Shown piece by piece: positions 52,278-62,198 of a stretch of DNA of 64,000 nucleotides. The position numbers and the translations under genes are program-made. Every line of letters begins with the position of its first letter. Position 1 is the first letter of the stretch. The notes under the pieces were generated by a model, which was not told the DNA's origin, did not search any database, and was given only the letters and a program-made list of their open reading frames with translations. The DNA lies in assembly GCA_009377535.1 (NCBI GenBank), contig WHTV01000002.1:52352-116351 (forward strand). Direction: 5' to 3'. This DNA is from Kiloniellaceae bacterium. GTDB taxonomy: Bacteria; Pseudomonadota; Alphaproteobacteria; Kiloniellales; Kiloniellaceae.

Positions 52278-53984
52278 ATGCCCCGCCGCGGCCTGCTGGC
52301 CTACCTGCCTGCCCTCACCCTGGCGCTCTTCCTCGCACCGGTGGCGACCGGACTGGTCGGCACCTGGCTGCCCGCCTTCGGTTACTTCCCGACCCTCGGC
52401 GGCGACAGCCTCACGCTAAAGTCCTGGTTCGTGCTGTTCGCCCAGCCGGGGCTCGGCGAGTCGCTGCGCCTGACGATCCTCTCCGGCTTCCTCGCCACAC
52501 TCATCGCCTTCCTGCTCACCATCCTGCTGCTGGCGGCCTGCCACGGCGGGCGCCTCATCCTCGTCCTGCGCGGCCTCATGGCCCCGCTGATTGCTGTGCC
52601 CCATGCGGCGGTCGCCCTCGGCCTTGCCTTCCTCATCGCCCCGAGCGGCTGGCTGGTGCGCCTGGTGTCGCCCTGGGCAACCGGCTGGCAACTGCCGCCG
52701 GACGTCGCCACGGTGCAGGACCCCAACGCCCTGGCGCTGACCTTCGGTCTGGTCGTCAAGGAACTGCCTTTCCTGCTGCTGATGACCCTGGCCGCCTTGG
52801 AGCATGTGCGCGCCGAGGAACGCTTGGCGGTCGCCCGCTCGCTCGGCTACGGACCGGTTACCGCCTGGCTGAAGGCGGTTCTGCCGGCGGTGTACCGACA
52901 GATCCGCCTGCCGCTCTACGCCGTGCTCGCCTATGCCCTGTCCGTCGTCGACATGGCGCTCATCCTGGCGCCGCTGACACCACCGCCGCTGGCGGTGCAG
53001 GTGCTGCGCTGGTTCAACGACCCCGACCTTTCCATGCGCTTCGTCGCGGCGGCGGGCGCCAGCCTGCAGCTGCTGATCGTCGCCGGCAGCATCGCGCTCT
53101 GGCGCCTCGGCGAGATCGTCGTCGAGCGCCTCGGCCGCGCCTGGATTGCCGGTGGAAGGCGTGGCGGCAACGGACGCATCACCCGCCTGCTGACGATCTG
53201 CCTCGTCCAGGGGATCGTGGCCCTCGCCGCGGCCGGCCTCCTCGGCCTCGCGCTGTGGTCGGTGACGCGGCGCTGGCGCTACCCGGACGTGCTGCCCAGC
53301 GCCTTCAGCCTGGAGACCTGGGCCCGCCAGGCGCCCGAGGTCGCCGCCATCGCCGGCACCACGCTCGCCACCGGCCTTGCTGCCGCCGCGATCGCCCTGG
53401 TGCTGGTGCTGGGTTGCCTGGAGAACGAGCAGCGCCGCGGCCTCAGCCTGACCAACCGGGCGCTCTGGCTGCTCTACACGCCGCTGCTGGTGCCGCAGGT
53501 GGCCTTCCTCTTCGGCACCCAGGTACTGGCGATCCAGGTCGGCATCGATGCCACCTGGCTTGCGCTCGTCTGGAGCCACCTGCTCTTCGTGCTGCCCTAC
53601 GTGTTCCTCACCCTGGGCGACTCCTACCGCGCCCTCGACGAACGCTACGCGCGCACCGCGCTCTGCCTCGGCGCCAGGCCGAACCGGGTATTCTGGCAGG
53701 TCAAGCTGCCGATGCTGCTGCGGCCGGTGCTCTTCGCGCTGGCTGTCGGCTTCGCCGTCAGCGTCACGCAGTACCTTCCGACCCTCTTTGCCGGCGGCGG
53801 CCGCTTCGTCACCCTGACGACCGAAGCCGTCGGCCTTGCCGCCGGAGGAGACCGCCGGGTGATCGGCGTCTACGCGTTCCTGCAGGCACTGCTGCCGCTG
53901 CTCGGCTTCGCCGGCGCGCTGGCCCTGCCGCAGTTGCTGCTTGGCCCCCGGGCGCAGCGGCGCAACCTGCAGGCGGCGGCATGA
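52278..53984 (+). CDS. ABC transporter permease with two fused domains (YnjC-like)
   Basis: This 568-residue permease has about twelve helices and two BPD_transp_1 units, each with an EAA-type loop: EERLAVARSLGYGPVTAWLKAVLPAVYRQIRLP in the first half and YARTALCLGARPNRVFWQVKLPMLLRP in the second. A single gene therefore supplies both halves of the channel. It starts 26 bases after the binding protein gene, and its stop overlaps the ATPase start (ATGA). Confidence 0.92.
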   Translation: MPRRGLLAYLPALTLALFLAPVATGLVGTWLPAFGYFPTLGGDSLTLKSWFVLFAQPGLGESLRLTILSGFLATLIAFLLTILLLAACHGGRLILVLRGLMAPLIAVPHAAVALGLAFLIAPSGWLVRLVSPWATGWQLPPDVATVQDPNALALTFGLVVKELPFLLLMTLAALEHVRAEERLAVARSLGYGPVTAWLKAVLPAVYRQIRLPLYAVLAYALSVVDMALILAPLTPPPLAVQVLRWFNDPDLSMRFVAAAGASLQLLIVAGSIALWRLGEIVVERLGRAWIAGGRRGGNGRITRLLTICLVQGIVALAAAGLLGLALWSVTRRWRYPDVLPSAFSLETWARQAPEVAAIAGTTLATGLAAAAIALVLVLGCLENEQRRGLSLTNRALWLLYTPLLVPQVAFLFGTQVLAIQVGIDATWLALVWSHLLFVLPYVFLTLGDSYRALDERYARTALCLGARPNRVFWQVKLPMLLRPVLFALAVGFAVSVTQYLPTLFAGGGRFVTLTTEAVGLAAGGDRRVIGVYAFLQALLPLLGFAGALALPQLLLGPRAQRRNLQAAA

Positions 53985-54694
53985 GCGTCGTCAACCTCAG
54001 CCAGGAGCACGGCCTGATCCTCAGCCAGGTTGAGATCCGCCACGCCGCAAGGCGCCTCCTCGGGCCGGTGAGCCTCGAGGTGCCGCCCGGCGAGGTGGTC
54101 ACCGTCATGGGGCCCAGCGGCTGCGGCAAGTCGAGCCTGCTGGCGTTGATCTGCGGTACCTTGGCTCCGGCACTGAGCGGCAGCGGCCGGGTGCTGCTGC
54201 ACGGCGAGGACATCTCCGCCCGGCCGCCGGAGACGCGGCGCGTCGGCATCCTGTTCCAGGACGACCTGCTGTTCCCGCATCTCTCGGTGGCCGGCAATCT
54301 CGCCTTCGGCCTGCCGCCCGCGGTGCACGGGCGCCAGGAGCGCCGCGAGCGCATCGAGGCGGCCCTGGCCGAGGCCGACATGCTGTCCTTCTACGACCGC
54401 GACCCGGCGACGCTCTCCGGTGGCCAGCGTGCCCGCGTCGCCCTGCTGCGCACCCTGCTGTCCGAACCGCGTGCGCTGTTGCTCGACGAGCCTTTCGCCA
54501 AGCTCGACGTCGCCCTGCGCGCGCGCTTCCGCGCCTTCGTCTTCGACCATGCCCGCGCCCAGGGCCTGCCGACCCTGCTGGTCACCCACGACCCGCAGGA
54601 TGCCGCCGACGCCGGCGGGCCGCGGCTGCAGATCGACGCCGAGGGCCACATCCCCGGCGGGCGCCCCGCCGGCCGCGGTCATCGCCCGGCATAG
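53981..54694 (+). CDS. ABC transporter ATP-binding protein (YnjD-like)
   Basis: This 237-residue ATPase has Walker A GPSGCGKSS near residue 45, the Q-loop FQDDLLFPHLSV, signature LSGGQRARVALLRTLLSEP, Walker B ALLLDEPFAKLD and the H-loop VTHDPQDA. Start and upstream stop overlap by four bases, so it is translationally coupled to the permease. It powers the three-gene YnjBCD-like importer. Confidence 0.94.
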   Translation: MSVVNLSQEHGLILSQVEIRHAARRLLGPVSLEVPPGEVVTVMGPSGCGKSSLLALICGTLAPALSGSGRVLLHGEDISARPPETRRVGILFQDDLLFPHLSVAGNLAFGLPPAVHGRQERRERIEAALAEADMLSFYDRDPATLSGGQRARVALLRTLLSEPRALLLDEPFAKLDVALRARFRAFVFDHARAQGLPTLLVTHDPQDAADAGGPRLQIDAEGHIPGGRPAGRGHRPA

Positions 54695-54846
54695 AGGGCC
54701 GGCCGGCCGGTGCCGGTAAACCACCGAAAGCCAGCGCCATCAGGAGCTTCCGGCGGGGTCTTTCTTGTCGCGGCGCCAGGGCGTAGACTGAGCCTGCGGA
54801 AGGCGCTCCGCCGGCGGGTCGGCCGGCCGACAAAGGACCCAAGGCC

Positions 54847-55239
54847 ATGTACAGGGCGACGACAGACTCTATCAGCGTGACGGTGAAGCCGATCTATCTG
54901 GAAGAACAGTCCTCCCCGACCGACAGCCACTATGTCTGGGCCTATCAGGTGCGGATCGAGAACACCGGCAGTGAAACGGTCCAGCTGCTGAACCGGCACT
55001 GGCGCATCACCGATTCCATGGGGCGGGTCCAGGAGGTGCGCGGCGCCGGCGTGGTCGGCGAGCAGCCGACCCTGGAGCCGGGCGAAAGCTTCGAGTACAC
55101 CAGCGGCACGCCGCTCAGCACGCCGTCGGGCATCATGGTCGGCACCTACGAGATGGAGAGCAACAACGGCCGGCGTTTCGACGTCGAGATCCCGGCCTTT
55201 TCCCTGGACAGCCCTCACCAGCGCGTGCAACTGAACTAG
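54847..55239 (+). CDS. apaG: ApaG protein
   Basis: This 130-residue protein has the ApaG beta-sandwich: [94 protein letters not shown]. It is linked genetically to cobalt/magnesium efflux and is structurally like the FBA domain of F-box proteins; molecular function is unclear. It lies singly between the ABC importer and folE. Confidence 0.97.
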   Translation: MYRATTDSISVTVKPIYLEEQSSPTDSHYVWAYQVRIENTGSETVQLLNRHWRITDSMGRVQEVRGAGVVGEQPTLEPGESFEYTSGTPLSTPSGIMVGTYEMESNNGRRFDVEIPAFSLDSPHQRVQLN

Positions 55240-55311
55240 CAGAGCGCGGCGGCCGGACCCTTCATCGGGACAAGCGGCCAATCCTGCGGACCATGAGGAG
55301 GCCGGCCCGGC

Positions 55312-55944
55312 GTGACCAGCAGCCAGAAGATTCAATCTTTGCAGAACCTCGAACGGCCCTCGCGCGAGCAGGCGCTCAAGGCAGTGGAGACTCTGATCCG
55401 CTGGGCCGGCGACGATCCGGCGCGCGAAGGCCTGATCGGCACGCCCGAGCGCGTGGTGAAGTCCTACCAGCAGTTCTTCGAGGGCTACGCCGTCGACCCG
55501 GTCGACCTGCTGGAGCGCACCTTCGAGGAGGTCGGGGGTTACGACGAGATGGTGCTGCTGCGCGACATCCGCTTCGAATCGCACTGCGAGCATCACATCG
55601 CGCCGATCATCGGCCGGGCCCACGTCGCCTACATGCCGGACAACCGCGTGGTCGGCATCTCCAAGCTGGCGCGGGTGGTCGAGGCCTATGCCCGGCGCCT
55701 GCAGATCCAGGAGAAGATGACCGCGCAGATCGCCAACACCATCAACGAGGTGCTGAACCCCAAGGGCGTCGCCGTGGTCATCGAGGCGACGCACCACTGC
55801 ATGACCACCCGCGGCGTGCACAAGCCGGGCACCTCCATGGTGACCAGCCGCATGCTCGGCATGTTCCGCACCAATGCCTCTACCCGCCGCGAGTTCCTGT
55901 CCCTCGTCGGCACGCCTGCGAGCCTGGGCCACGGCGGCGGCTGA
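55312..55944 (+). CDS. folE: GTP cyclohydrolase I
   Basis: FolE converts GTP to 7,8-dihydroneopterin triphosphate, the first step of folate synthesis. The 210-residue enzyme has zinc ligands in [14 protein letters not shown] and [14 protein letters not shown] and the family ending [21 protein letters not shown]. The start is GTG (residues [11 protein letters not shown]), preceded by GAGGAGG. The gene lies 72 bases after apaG on the same strand. Confidence 0.96.
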   Translation: MTSSQKIQSLQNLERPSREQALKAVETLIRWAGDDPAREGLIGTPERVVKSYQQFFEGYAVDPVDLLERTFEEVGGYDEMVLLRDIRFESHCEHHIAPIIGRAHVAYMPDNRVVGISKLARVVEAYARRLQIQEKMTAQIANTINEVLNPKGVAVVIEATHHCMTTRGVHKPGTSMVTSRMLGMFRTNASTRREFLSLVGTPASLGHGGG

Positions 55945-56048
55945 CCACAGCCAGGGACAAGGCATGAATCGGGGGAAGCAGCCGAGGGGGCGGAGCCTGG
56001 CCCAGTTGGCAGGGGGGCCGGGGTGCACTTGACTTCGGGCCGCCGGCG

Positions 56049-57494
56049 ATGATCGAGCTGCGTCCCGTCGTCTTCGTCATCGGCATTCTGCTGACGATCC
56101 TGGCGGTCGCCATGGTGATTCCCGCCATGGTCGACATAGCCGTCGGCCATCCCGACTGGCAGGTCTTCCTGGTTGCCGCCTTCGTGACGCTCTTCGTCGG
56201 CGTTTCCATGGTGCTGACCACGCGCACCAGTCTGCGGCGCTTCACCGTGCGCCAGGCCTTCCTGATGACCAACCTCGCCTGGATCGTGATCGCCGTCTTC
56301 GGGGCGCTGCCGTTCCAGTTTTCCGAGCTGGAGCTCAATCCTGTCGACGCCTTCTTCGAGTCGATGTCGGGCGTCACCACCACCGGTTCCACGATCATCG
56401 TCGGACTCGACTTCGCGGCGCCGGGCATCCTGCTGTGGCGCGCCATCCTGCAGTGGCTCGGCGGCATCGGCATCATCGTCATGGCCGTCGCCATCCTGCC
56501 GATGCTGCAGATCGGCGGCATGCAGATGTTCCGCGTCGAGGCCTTCGATGCCGACAAGGTGCTGCCGCGCGCCGCGCAGATTGCCGGCGGCATCGCCATC
56601 ATCTACGTCTTCCTAACGGGGATGGCAGTGCTGGTGCTGTGGTCCCTCGGCATGTCCGGCTTCGATGCGGTCGCCCATGCCATGACCGCCATCGCCACCG
56701 GCGGCTTCTCCACCTACGACGCCTCGGTCGGTCACTTCGACAATGCCGGCATCGACTGGGCAATAAGCGTCATCATGGTGCTCGGCTCGGTGCCCTTCGT
56801 GCTCTACCTGCGGGTCGTCCGCGGCGATCTGCAGACAGTCTTCGCCGATACCCAGGTGCGCTGGTTTCTCTCCATCGTCTTCATCTCCGTCGGCCTGGTC
56901 GCGCTCTGGCTCTACTACACCGATCTCATGGCGCTCCCCGACGCACTGCGCTACAGCACCTTCAACGTCATCTCCGTGATGACCGGCAGCGGCTTCGCCA
57001 CCGCCGACTTCGGCCGCTGGGGCAGCTTCGTGGTGACCATCATGTTCCTGCTGATGTTCATAGGCGGCTGTGCCGGATCGACCACCTGCGGCATCAAGAT
57101 CTTCCGCCTGCAGGTGCTCTACGCCACCGCCGAGGCGCAGATCCACCGCCTCATGCAGCCCAGCGGCGTGTTCTTTCCCTACTACAACAGGAAGCCGATT
57201 CCCGACGCCGTGGCCACGTCGGTGATGAGCTTCTTCTTCCTCTTCGCTACCTGCTTCGCGCTGCTCGCCGTGGCGCTCGGCCTGACCGGGCTCGACTTCG
57301 TCACCGCCGTCTCCGGCGCGGCCACGGCAATTTCCAACGTCGGGCCCGGCCTCGGCGAAATCATAGGCCCGGCTGGCAACTTCGCCACCCTGCCGGACAG
57401 CTCCAAGCTTCTCTTGTGCCTCGGCATGCTGCTCGGCAGGCTGGAGCTCTTCACCGTCCTCATCCTGCTGGCGCCCGCCTTCTGGCGCGGCTAA
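56049..57494 (+). CDS. trkH: Trk-type potassium uptake protein TrkH
   Basis: This 481-residue membrane protein has the four M1-P-M2 repeats of the Trk/Ktr superfamily; selectivity segments include SGVTTTGSTIIVG, AIATGGFSTYDASVG and SVMTGSGFATADFG. It is the ion-translocating subunit of the K+ uptake system, which requires the NAD-binding TrkA (not in this window). ATG 56049 starts just before the first helix. argE begins nine bases later. Confidence 0.94.
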   Translation: MIELRPVVFVIGILLTILAVAMVIPAMVDIAVGHPDWQVFLVAAFVTLFVGVSMVLTTRTSLRRFTVRQAFLMTNLAWIVIAVFGALPFQFSELELNPVDAFFESMSGVTTTGSTIIVGLDFAAPGILLWRAILQWLGGIGIIVMAVAILPMLQIGGMQMFRVEAFDADKVLPRAAQIAGGIAIIYVFLTGMAVLVLWSLGMSGFDAVAHAMTAIATGGFSTYDASVGHFDNAGIDWAISVIMVLGSVPFVLYLRVVRGDLQTVFADTQVRWFLSIVFISVGLVALWLYYTDLMALPDALRYSTFNVISVMTGSGFATADFGRWGSFVVTIMFLLMFIGGCAGSTTCGIKIFRLQVLYATAEAQIHRLMQPSGVFFPYYNRKPIPDAVATSVMSFFFLFATCFALLAVALGLTGLDFVTAVSGAATAISNVGPGLGEIIGPAGNFATLPDSSKLLLCLGMLLGRLELFTVLILLAPAFWRG

Positions 57495-57503
57495 AAAGGG
57501 CCC

Positions 57504-58667
57504 ATGGCAAGCATTCGTCCCCAGACGCGCGAGATGATCGACCGCCTGATCGGCTTCGACACCACCTCCGCCAAGTCCAACCTCGCGCTCATCGACTTCG
57601 CCCAGGATTACCTGGAAAGCCAGGGCGCGCGCTGCCGGCGCATCCTCAGCGCGGACGGCAGCAAGGCGAACCTCTTCGCCAGCCTCGGCCCAGAGGCGCC
57701 GGGCGGCGTGGTGCTCTCGGGCCACAGCGACGTCGTGCCGGTCGACGGCCAGCCCTGGAACAGCGACCCCTTCTGCGTGATCGAGCGCGACGGACGGCTT
57801 TACGGCCGCGGCACCGCCGACATGAAGTCCTTCCTCGCGACCGCGCTCGCGCTGGTGCCGGAATTCCAGGCCCAAGCGCTCAGCCGGCCCATCCATATCG
57901 CGTTTTCCTACGACGAGGAGGTCGGCTGCACCGGAGTCCGCAGCATGATCGGCGACATCGCCAGGCATCTGCCGGCACCGGGCATGGTGATCGTCGGCGA
58001 GCCGACCGACATGCGCATCGTCATCGGCCACAAGGGCTGCTACCTCTTCGAGACGCGCCTGCAAGGCCAGGCGGCCCACTCGAGCCAACCGCACCGCGGC
58101 GGCAATGCCATTCTGGCCGCCGGGCGGCTGATCGCCTTCCTCGCCGAGTTGGCCGCGGAAAAGCGCGGCGCCGCCCCGGCCGACAGTCCCTTCGATCCGC
58201 CCTATACGACCTTGAACCTGGGCCAGATCGAGGGCGGCAAGGCGATCAACATCATTGCGCAGGACTGCAGCTTCACCTGGGAGTTCCGGCCGCTTCCCGG
58301 CGAGGACACTGAGGCCATCGTCGCCGCCTTCGAGGCCTATGCGCAGGGTGAGGTGCTGCCCGCCCTCAGGGAGTTCGCTCCCGGCGCCAGCATCGCGACC
58401 GAGCGCCTCGCCACCGTGCTGCCGCTCTCGCCGGAAAGCGACGGCGCCGCCGAAAGCCTGGTGCGACGCCTGTCCGGCGTGAACGATACCGGCGTGGTCT
58501 CCTTCGGCACCGAAGGCGGCCTGTTCCAGGCGGCGGGCCTGTCGACTGTGGTGTTCGGCCCGGGGTCGATCGACCAGGCGCATAAGCCCAACGAGTTCAT
58601 CACCCTGTCACAGGTCGCCGCCTGCGAGGCCTTCCTCCTCAAGCTGCGCGACTGGGCCGCGGGCTAA
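57504..58667 (+). CDS. argE: Acetylornithine deacetylase
   Basis: ArgE removes the acetyl group from N-acetylornithine to give ornithine for arginine synthesis. The 387-residue M20 metallopeptidase-family enzyme has metal motifs LSGHSDVVPVDGQPW (first His and Asp), GRGTADMKSFLATAL, YDEEVGCTG and VGEPTDMRIVIGHKGCY. It closely follows trkH, an unusual partner. argF and a fragment of argD lie 3.5 kb away, so the pathway is scattered in this region. Confidence 0.93.
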   Translation: MASIRPQTREMIDRLIGFDTTSAKSNLALIDFAQDYLESQGARCRRILSADGSKANLFASLGPEAPGGVVLSGHSDVVPVDGQPWNSDPFCVIERDGRLYGRGTADMKSFLATALALVPEFQAQALSRPIHIAFSYDEEVGCTGVRSMIGDIARHLPAPGMVIVGEPTDMRIVIGHKGCYLFETRLQGQAAHSSQPHRGGNAILAAGRLIAFLAELAAEKRGAAPADSPFDPPYTTLNLGQIEGGKAINIIAQDCSFTWEFRPLPGEDTEAIVAAFEAYAQGEVLPALREFAPGASIATERLATVLPLSPESDGAAESLVRRLSGVNDTGVVSFGTEGGLFQAAGLSTVVFGPGSIDQAHKPNEFITLSQVAACEAFLLKLRDWAAG

Positions 58668-58713
58668 CATCCTCACCCAACTCCGGCTCGGTTCGGAATC
58701 GAGCGTCGCCGTG

Positions 58714-59556
58714 TCACGCCCGCTCGAAGCAGACCTCGGCGCCGATGAAGCGGCTGGCGAAGGCGGAGATCCGTGTCGGGTCGCCCGAGGTGAGGAAGCG
58801 CCGGGTACCGGCCTCGCCCGGCCCGGCGGCAAAGCGCTGGTGACGTGCCAGGTAGTCGGCCAGGCTGTCGGCGACGAGGCTCGGCTGGTCGAGCAGGCGC
58901 ACCGAGGCCGGCAGGGCCGCCGCAAAGAGGTGCGCCACCAGCGGATAGTGGGTGCAGCCGAGCACCGCGGCGGCGGGCACACGGCCTTCGGTCTGCTCCA
59001 GCATCTCCGCCACGTAGCCTTCGACCAGTTCGCGCAGCACCGCTTCGGCTTCATCCGCCTCGATGGCGGCGACGAGATGCGGACAGGTCTGACTCACCAC
59101 CCGCATGCGCGGCGCGCGCAGGCCGATCTCGAAGGGATAGGCGCCGGAGTGGATGGTGCGCTGGGTGGCGAAGACCGCGACCATGCCGTCTTCCGCTACG
59201 CGCTTGGGCACCGGAGTGCCGTCGCGCCAGGAGACCGCCGTCAGCGCCTCGACCATCGGCACGAAGACGCCCAGCACGCGGCGCTCCGGTGCCGCCGCCG
59301 GCAGCCAGTCCTGCTGCAGGCGCCTGAGCGCGATGGCGGAGGCGGTGTTGCAGGCCAGGAGGACGAGGCGGCAACCCTCGGCGAAGAGGTCTTCGACCGC
59401 TGCCAGGGTCAGCGCGTAGATCTCCTCCTCCGGGCGCGGGCCATAGGGCGCGTTGCCATGGTCGCCGAGGTAGGTGAAGGCCTCCGAGGGCAAGCGCTGG
59501 GTCAACGCCTGCAGCACGGTGAGGCCTCCATGCCCGGAATCGAATACGCCGATCAT
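58714..59556 (-). CDS. murI: Glutamate racemase
   Basis: MurI makes D-glutamate for peptidoglycan. The 280-residue enzyme has the catalytic motifs FDSGHGGLTVLQAL (Asp7/Ser8), YLGDHGNAPYGPR, the first catalytic Cys in LLACNTASAIALR and the second in LGCTHYPLVAHL. The length is typical. The gene converges on argE and is followed by no close partner. Confidence 0.96.
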   Translation of the reverse strand: MIGVFDSGHGGLTVLQALTQRLPSEAFTYLGDHGNAPYGPRPEEEIYALTLAAVEDLFAEGCRLVLLACNTASAIALRRLQQDWLPAAAPERRVLGVFVPMVEALTAVSWRDGTPVPKRVAEDGMVAVFATQRTIHSGAYPFEIGLRAPRMRVVSQTCPHLVAAIEADEAEAVLRELVEGYVAEMLEQTEGRVPAAAVLGCTHYPLVAHLFAAALPASVRLLDQPSLVADSLADYLARHQRFAAGPGEAGTRRFLTSGDPTRISAFASRFIGAEVCFERA

Positions 59557-59577
59557 GAGCCGGCCGCGCCGCTGACC

Positions 59578-60168
59578 TTACAGGACGATATAAGGGAAGA
59601 AGGCCTCGCGGATGGTCTCTTCGAGCTGCCTGTCGAGGTCGTTCATGGTGTCCTCGGTCAAGCGGTACCAGACCTTCTCGCGATCGTTAAGGGAAATGTC
59701 CTCCGCCACGGTGACGGAGCGACGCCCTTCTGCCTTGGCGGTGCCCTGGATCTGGCGGCCGTCGAGAATCTGCAGTTCCACCACGATGTGGGTCTCGTAG
59801 CGCGCCGACTGGTCCGTCCTCAGCATGCCCGTAATCCCGCCGGAGGTCGGCAGTTCGGTCTCCACCGCCGAGGCCTCGCGCACGATGTAGCGGAGGGCGA
59901 GACGGTCGCCCCGCGCGACCAGGCGGTCCTGGGCCCAGCGCGTGGCGGCATCCTTCGGCTGCACCGGAAAGCGGTGGTCGACGTTGGGCGCCTTGCCCGG
60001 CGTCACATAGGCCACCTCGACTTGGATCGCGCCGACGTCGAGGGTGATGTCGGGCTGGTGCTCGAAGGTGATCTGGGCAAAGCCGTTGCTGGGATCGTCG
60101 AGGGCGCAGGCGGCCAGAAAGCCGGTGAGACCGACGGCGGCGGCGGCGAGGCGAAATGGGGCACGCAT
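59578..60168 (-). CDS. Putative lipoprotein of unknown function
   Basis: The 196-residue protein begins with a lipoprotein signal (FRLAAAAVGLTGFLAACALDD) whose lipobox LAAC places the acylated Cys at residue 21. The mature part is beta-rich (ITLDVGAIQVEVAYVTPGKAPNVDHRFPVQPKDAATRWAQDRLVARGDRLALRYIVREASA) and ends in a helix (NDLDRQLEETIREAFFPYIVL). I do not recognise a characterised family. It follows murI's start on the same strand by 21 bases. ATG 60168 is chosen because it begins the signal peptide. Confidence 0.82.
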   Translation of the reverse strand: MRAPFRLAAAAVGLTGFLAACALDDPSNGFAQITFEHQPDITLDVGAIQVEVAYVTPGKAPNVDHRFPVQPKDAATRWAQDRLVARGDRLALRYIVREASAVETELPTSGGITGMLRTDQSARYETHIVVELQILDGRQIQGTAKAEGRRSVTVAEDISLNDREKVWYRLTEDTMNDLDRQLEETIREAFFPYIVL

Positions 60169-60330
60169 GGCGGGCTTCCTATCGAAGGGGGGCGACACAA
60201 CGGCTCGGACGGCCGGCAGCGAATCCATCATTGGGGGCCTTATAGAAGGTGACCTATGAATAAGTTCGGAATCGGGCAGGATCAAGGCAGGGGCCTTCCC
60301 GACCGCAGCATCCGGCCTGCACTTGGGCCG

Positions 60331-61254
60331 TCAGCCCGCATAGATGCGCTCGAGGTCGTCGTCGTCGAAGCGGTAGAGCGCGGTGCAGAACTCGCAGGTC
60401 ACCTCGACGGCGCCGTCGTTCTTCAGGTCCTCGATCTCCATGCGCGGCAGAGTCCTCAGCACGTTCTCCAGCTTCTGGCGCGAGCAGCGGCAGCCGTCCC
60501 TGAGCGGGCGCGGTTCGAACACCCGCACGCCTTCCTCGTGAAACAGGCGGTACAGCAGGTCGTGGAAGGCGAGGCTGTCGTCCAGCAGCTCGTCCTCGCT
60601 GCAGCTCGCCTGCAGCACCATGGCGCGGCGCCAGTCATCCTCGTCCTCGATGGCGTGCACCGCCTCCTCTGGCAGGCGCTGCAGCACCAGGGCGGCCGAG
60701 ACCCAGTGTGCGCCGCGCTGCCCGGCCGCCAGCACGATGCCGCTCTGCAGCTGCTCGGACTGCATGAAGTAGTGCTGCAGGCAGGCCGCCAGGGTATCGC
60801 CGTCGAGGGCCACGATGCCCTGGTAGCGCCGGCTGTGGCTGCCCTGGTCGACGGTGAAGGCAAGATGGCCCTTGCCGAAGAGCTGCGGCACCGTCGGCCG
60901 GCTTCCGCCGCTTTCGGAAATCAACCCCTCGAGGCGGTCCTCGTCGAAGCCGGCATAGCCGCGCATCTCGCCCTCGGAGGTCACGTCGACGACCATCATG
61001 CGCAGCGCACCGTCGCCGCTGGCCTGCAGCGTGAAGATGCCGTCGTACTTGATGAGGCTGGCGAGCCCGCCGCAGAGCGCCAGCATCTCGGCCAGCAGGC
61101 GGGCCACCGGCGCCGGATAGTCGTGGCGGCTGAGGATGCGGTCGCAGACGTCCTCCAGGCGCAGCAGGCGCCCGCGGATCCGGGAGGATTCGATCAGAAA
61201 GGGTTGCACCTGGTCAGCCTGCAGGCTGCCCGGGCCGGTTCTGCCGTCTGGCAT
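60331..61254 (-). CDS. hslO: Hsp33 redox-regulated chaperone
   Basis: Hsp33 is a cytoplasmic holdase activated by oxidation. The 307-residue protein has the zinc-binding C-terminal cysteines in DGCRCSRQKLENVL and VTCEFCTALYRF, after an N-terminal body with LAEMLALCGGLASLIKYDGIFTLQASGDGALRMMVVDVTSEGEMRGYA. It follows argF by 16 bases on the same strand, a frequent alphaproteobacterial arrangement (argD-argF-hslO). Confidence 0.96.
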   Translation of the reverse strand: MPDGRTGPGSLQADQVQPFLIESSRIRGRLLRLEDVCDRILSRHDYPAPVARLLAEMLALCGGLASLIKYDGIFTLQASGDGALRMMVVDVTSEGEMRGYAGFDEDRLEGLISESGGSRPTVPQLFGKGHLAFTVDQGSHSRRYQGIVALDGDTLAACLQHYFMQSEQLQSGIVLAAGQRGAHWVSAALVLQRLPEEAVHAIEDEDDWRRAMVLQASCSEDELLDDSLAFHDLLYRLFHEEGVRVFEPRPLRDGCRCSRQKLENVLRTLPRMEIEDLKNDGAVEVTCEFCTALYRFDDDDLERIYAG

Positions 61255-61270
61255 CAGTTTTCCTTGCGCT

Positions 61271-62197
61271 TCAGGCGAGGCACCAGGCGAGGATGCCCTT
61301 TTGCGCGTGTAGCCTGTTCTCCGCCTCGTCCCATACCACCGACTGCGGGCCGTCGATCACCGAGGCCGTCACCTCGTCGCCGCGGTGGGCCGGCAGGCAG
61401 TGCATGAAGATCGCCGTCGGCCGGGCCATCGCCATCATGCGGTCGTCGACCTGGTAGGAACGCAGCATATTGTGGCGGGTCTCGCCGTCGTCGTCGCCCA
61501 TGGAGACCCAGGTATCGGTGACCACCGCGTCGGCATCCCTCACCATGGCCTCGACGTCGCTGGAGACCACGATCCTGCCGCCCTCGGCCGCCGCCCAATC
61601 GAGCACCGACTGCGGCGGGCGCAGCAGCTCCGGGCAGGCCAGGCGCAGTTCGAACTTGAAGCGCACCGCCGCATGGATCCAGGAGGTCGCCATGTTGTTG
61701 CCGTCGCCCGACCAGGCCACCGCCTTGCCCTCGATGGGGCCAAGGCGCTCCTCGAAGGTCATCACGTCGGCCATCAGCTGGCAGGGGTGGGTCACGTCGG
61801 TCAGCCCGTTGATCACCGGCACCGTCGCGTGCTCGGCCATCTCCAGCAGGATCGACTCCTTGGTGGTGCGGATCATGATGGCGTCGACGTAGCGCGACAG
61901 CACCCGTGCGGTGTCGGCCACGCTCTCGCCGCGGCCGAGCTGGGTGCCGCTCGGCTCCAACACCACCGCATGGCCGCCGAGTTGGCTGGCCGCCACCTCG
62001 AAGGATACGCGGGTGCGCGTCGAGGGCTTCTCGAAGATCATTGCCAGGGTCTTGCCGGCCAGCGGCTTGGCCTCGCCGTCGTGCGCCGCGCCGCGTTTCA
62101 TGCGCCCTGCCGTCTCCAGCATGACGCGCAGCTCGCCGGCATCGACGCGGTTGAGATCGAGGAAATGCCGGGGCTTGGCCCGTTTCAGCCCGGTCAT
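61271..62197 (-). CDS. argF: Ornithine carbamoyltransferase
   Basis: ArgF makes citrulline from ornithine and carbamoyl phosphate. The 308-residue protein has the carbamoyl-phosphate motif [13 protein letters not shown], the HP(C)QLMAD-type [11 protein letters not shown], and the ornithine-site [12 protein letters not shown]. The start ATG overlaps the tail end of the upstream ORF (TGA then AATG), so translation is coupled to whatever reads through the argD part. This upstream ORF is a DctQ-ArgD chimera, which may change its expression. Confidence 0.96.
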   Translation of the reverse strand: MTGLKRAKPRHFLDLNRVDAGELRVMLETAGRMKRGAAHDGEAKPLAGKTLAMIFEKPSTRTRVSFEVAASQLGGHAVVLEPSGTQLGRGESVADTARVLSRYVDAIMIRTTKESILLEMAEHATVPVINGLTDVTHPCQLMADVMTFEERLGPIEGKAVAWSGDGNNMATSWIHAAVRFKFELRLACPELLRPPQSVLDWAAAEGGRIVVSSDVEAMVRDADAVVTDTWVSMGDDDGETRHNMLRSYQVDDRMMAMARPTAIFMHCLPAHRGDEVTASVIDGPQSVVWDEAENRLHAQKGILAWCLA

Positions 62198-62198
62198 T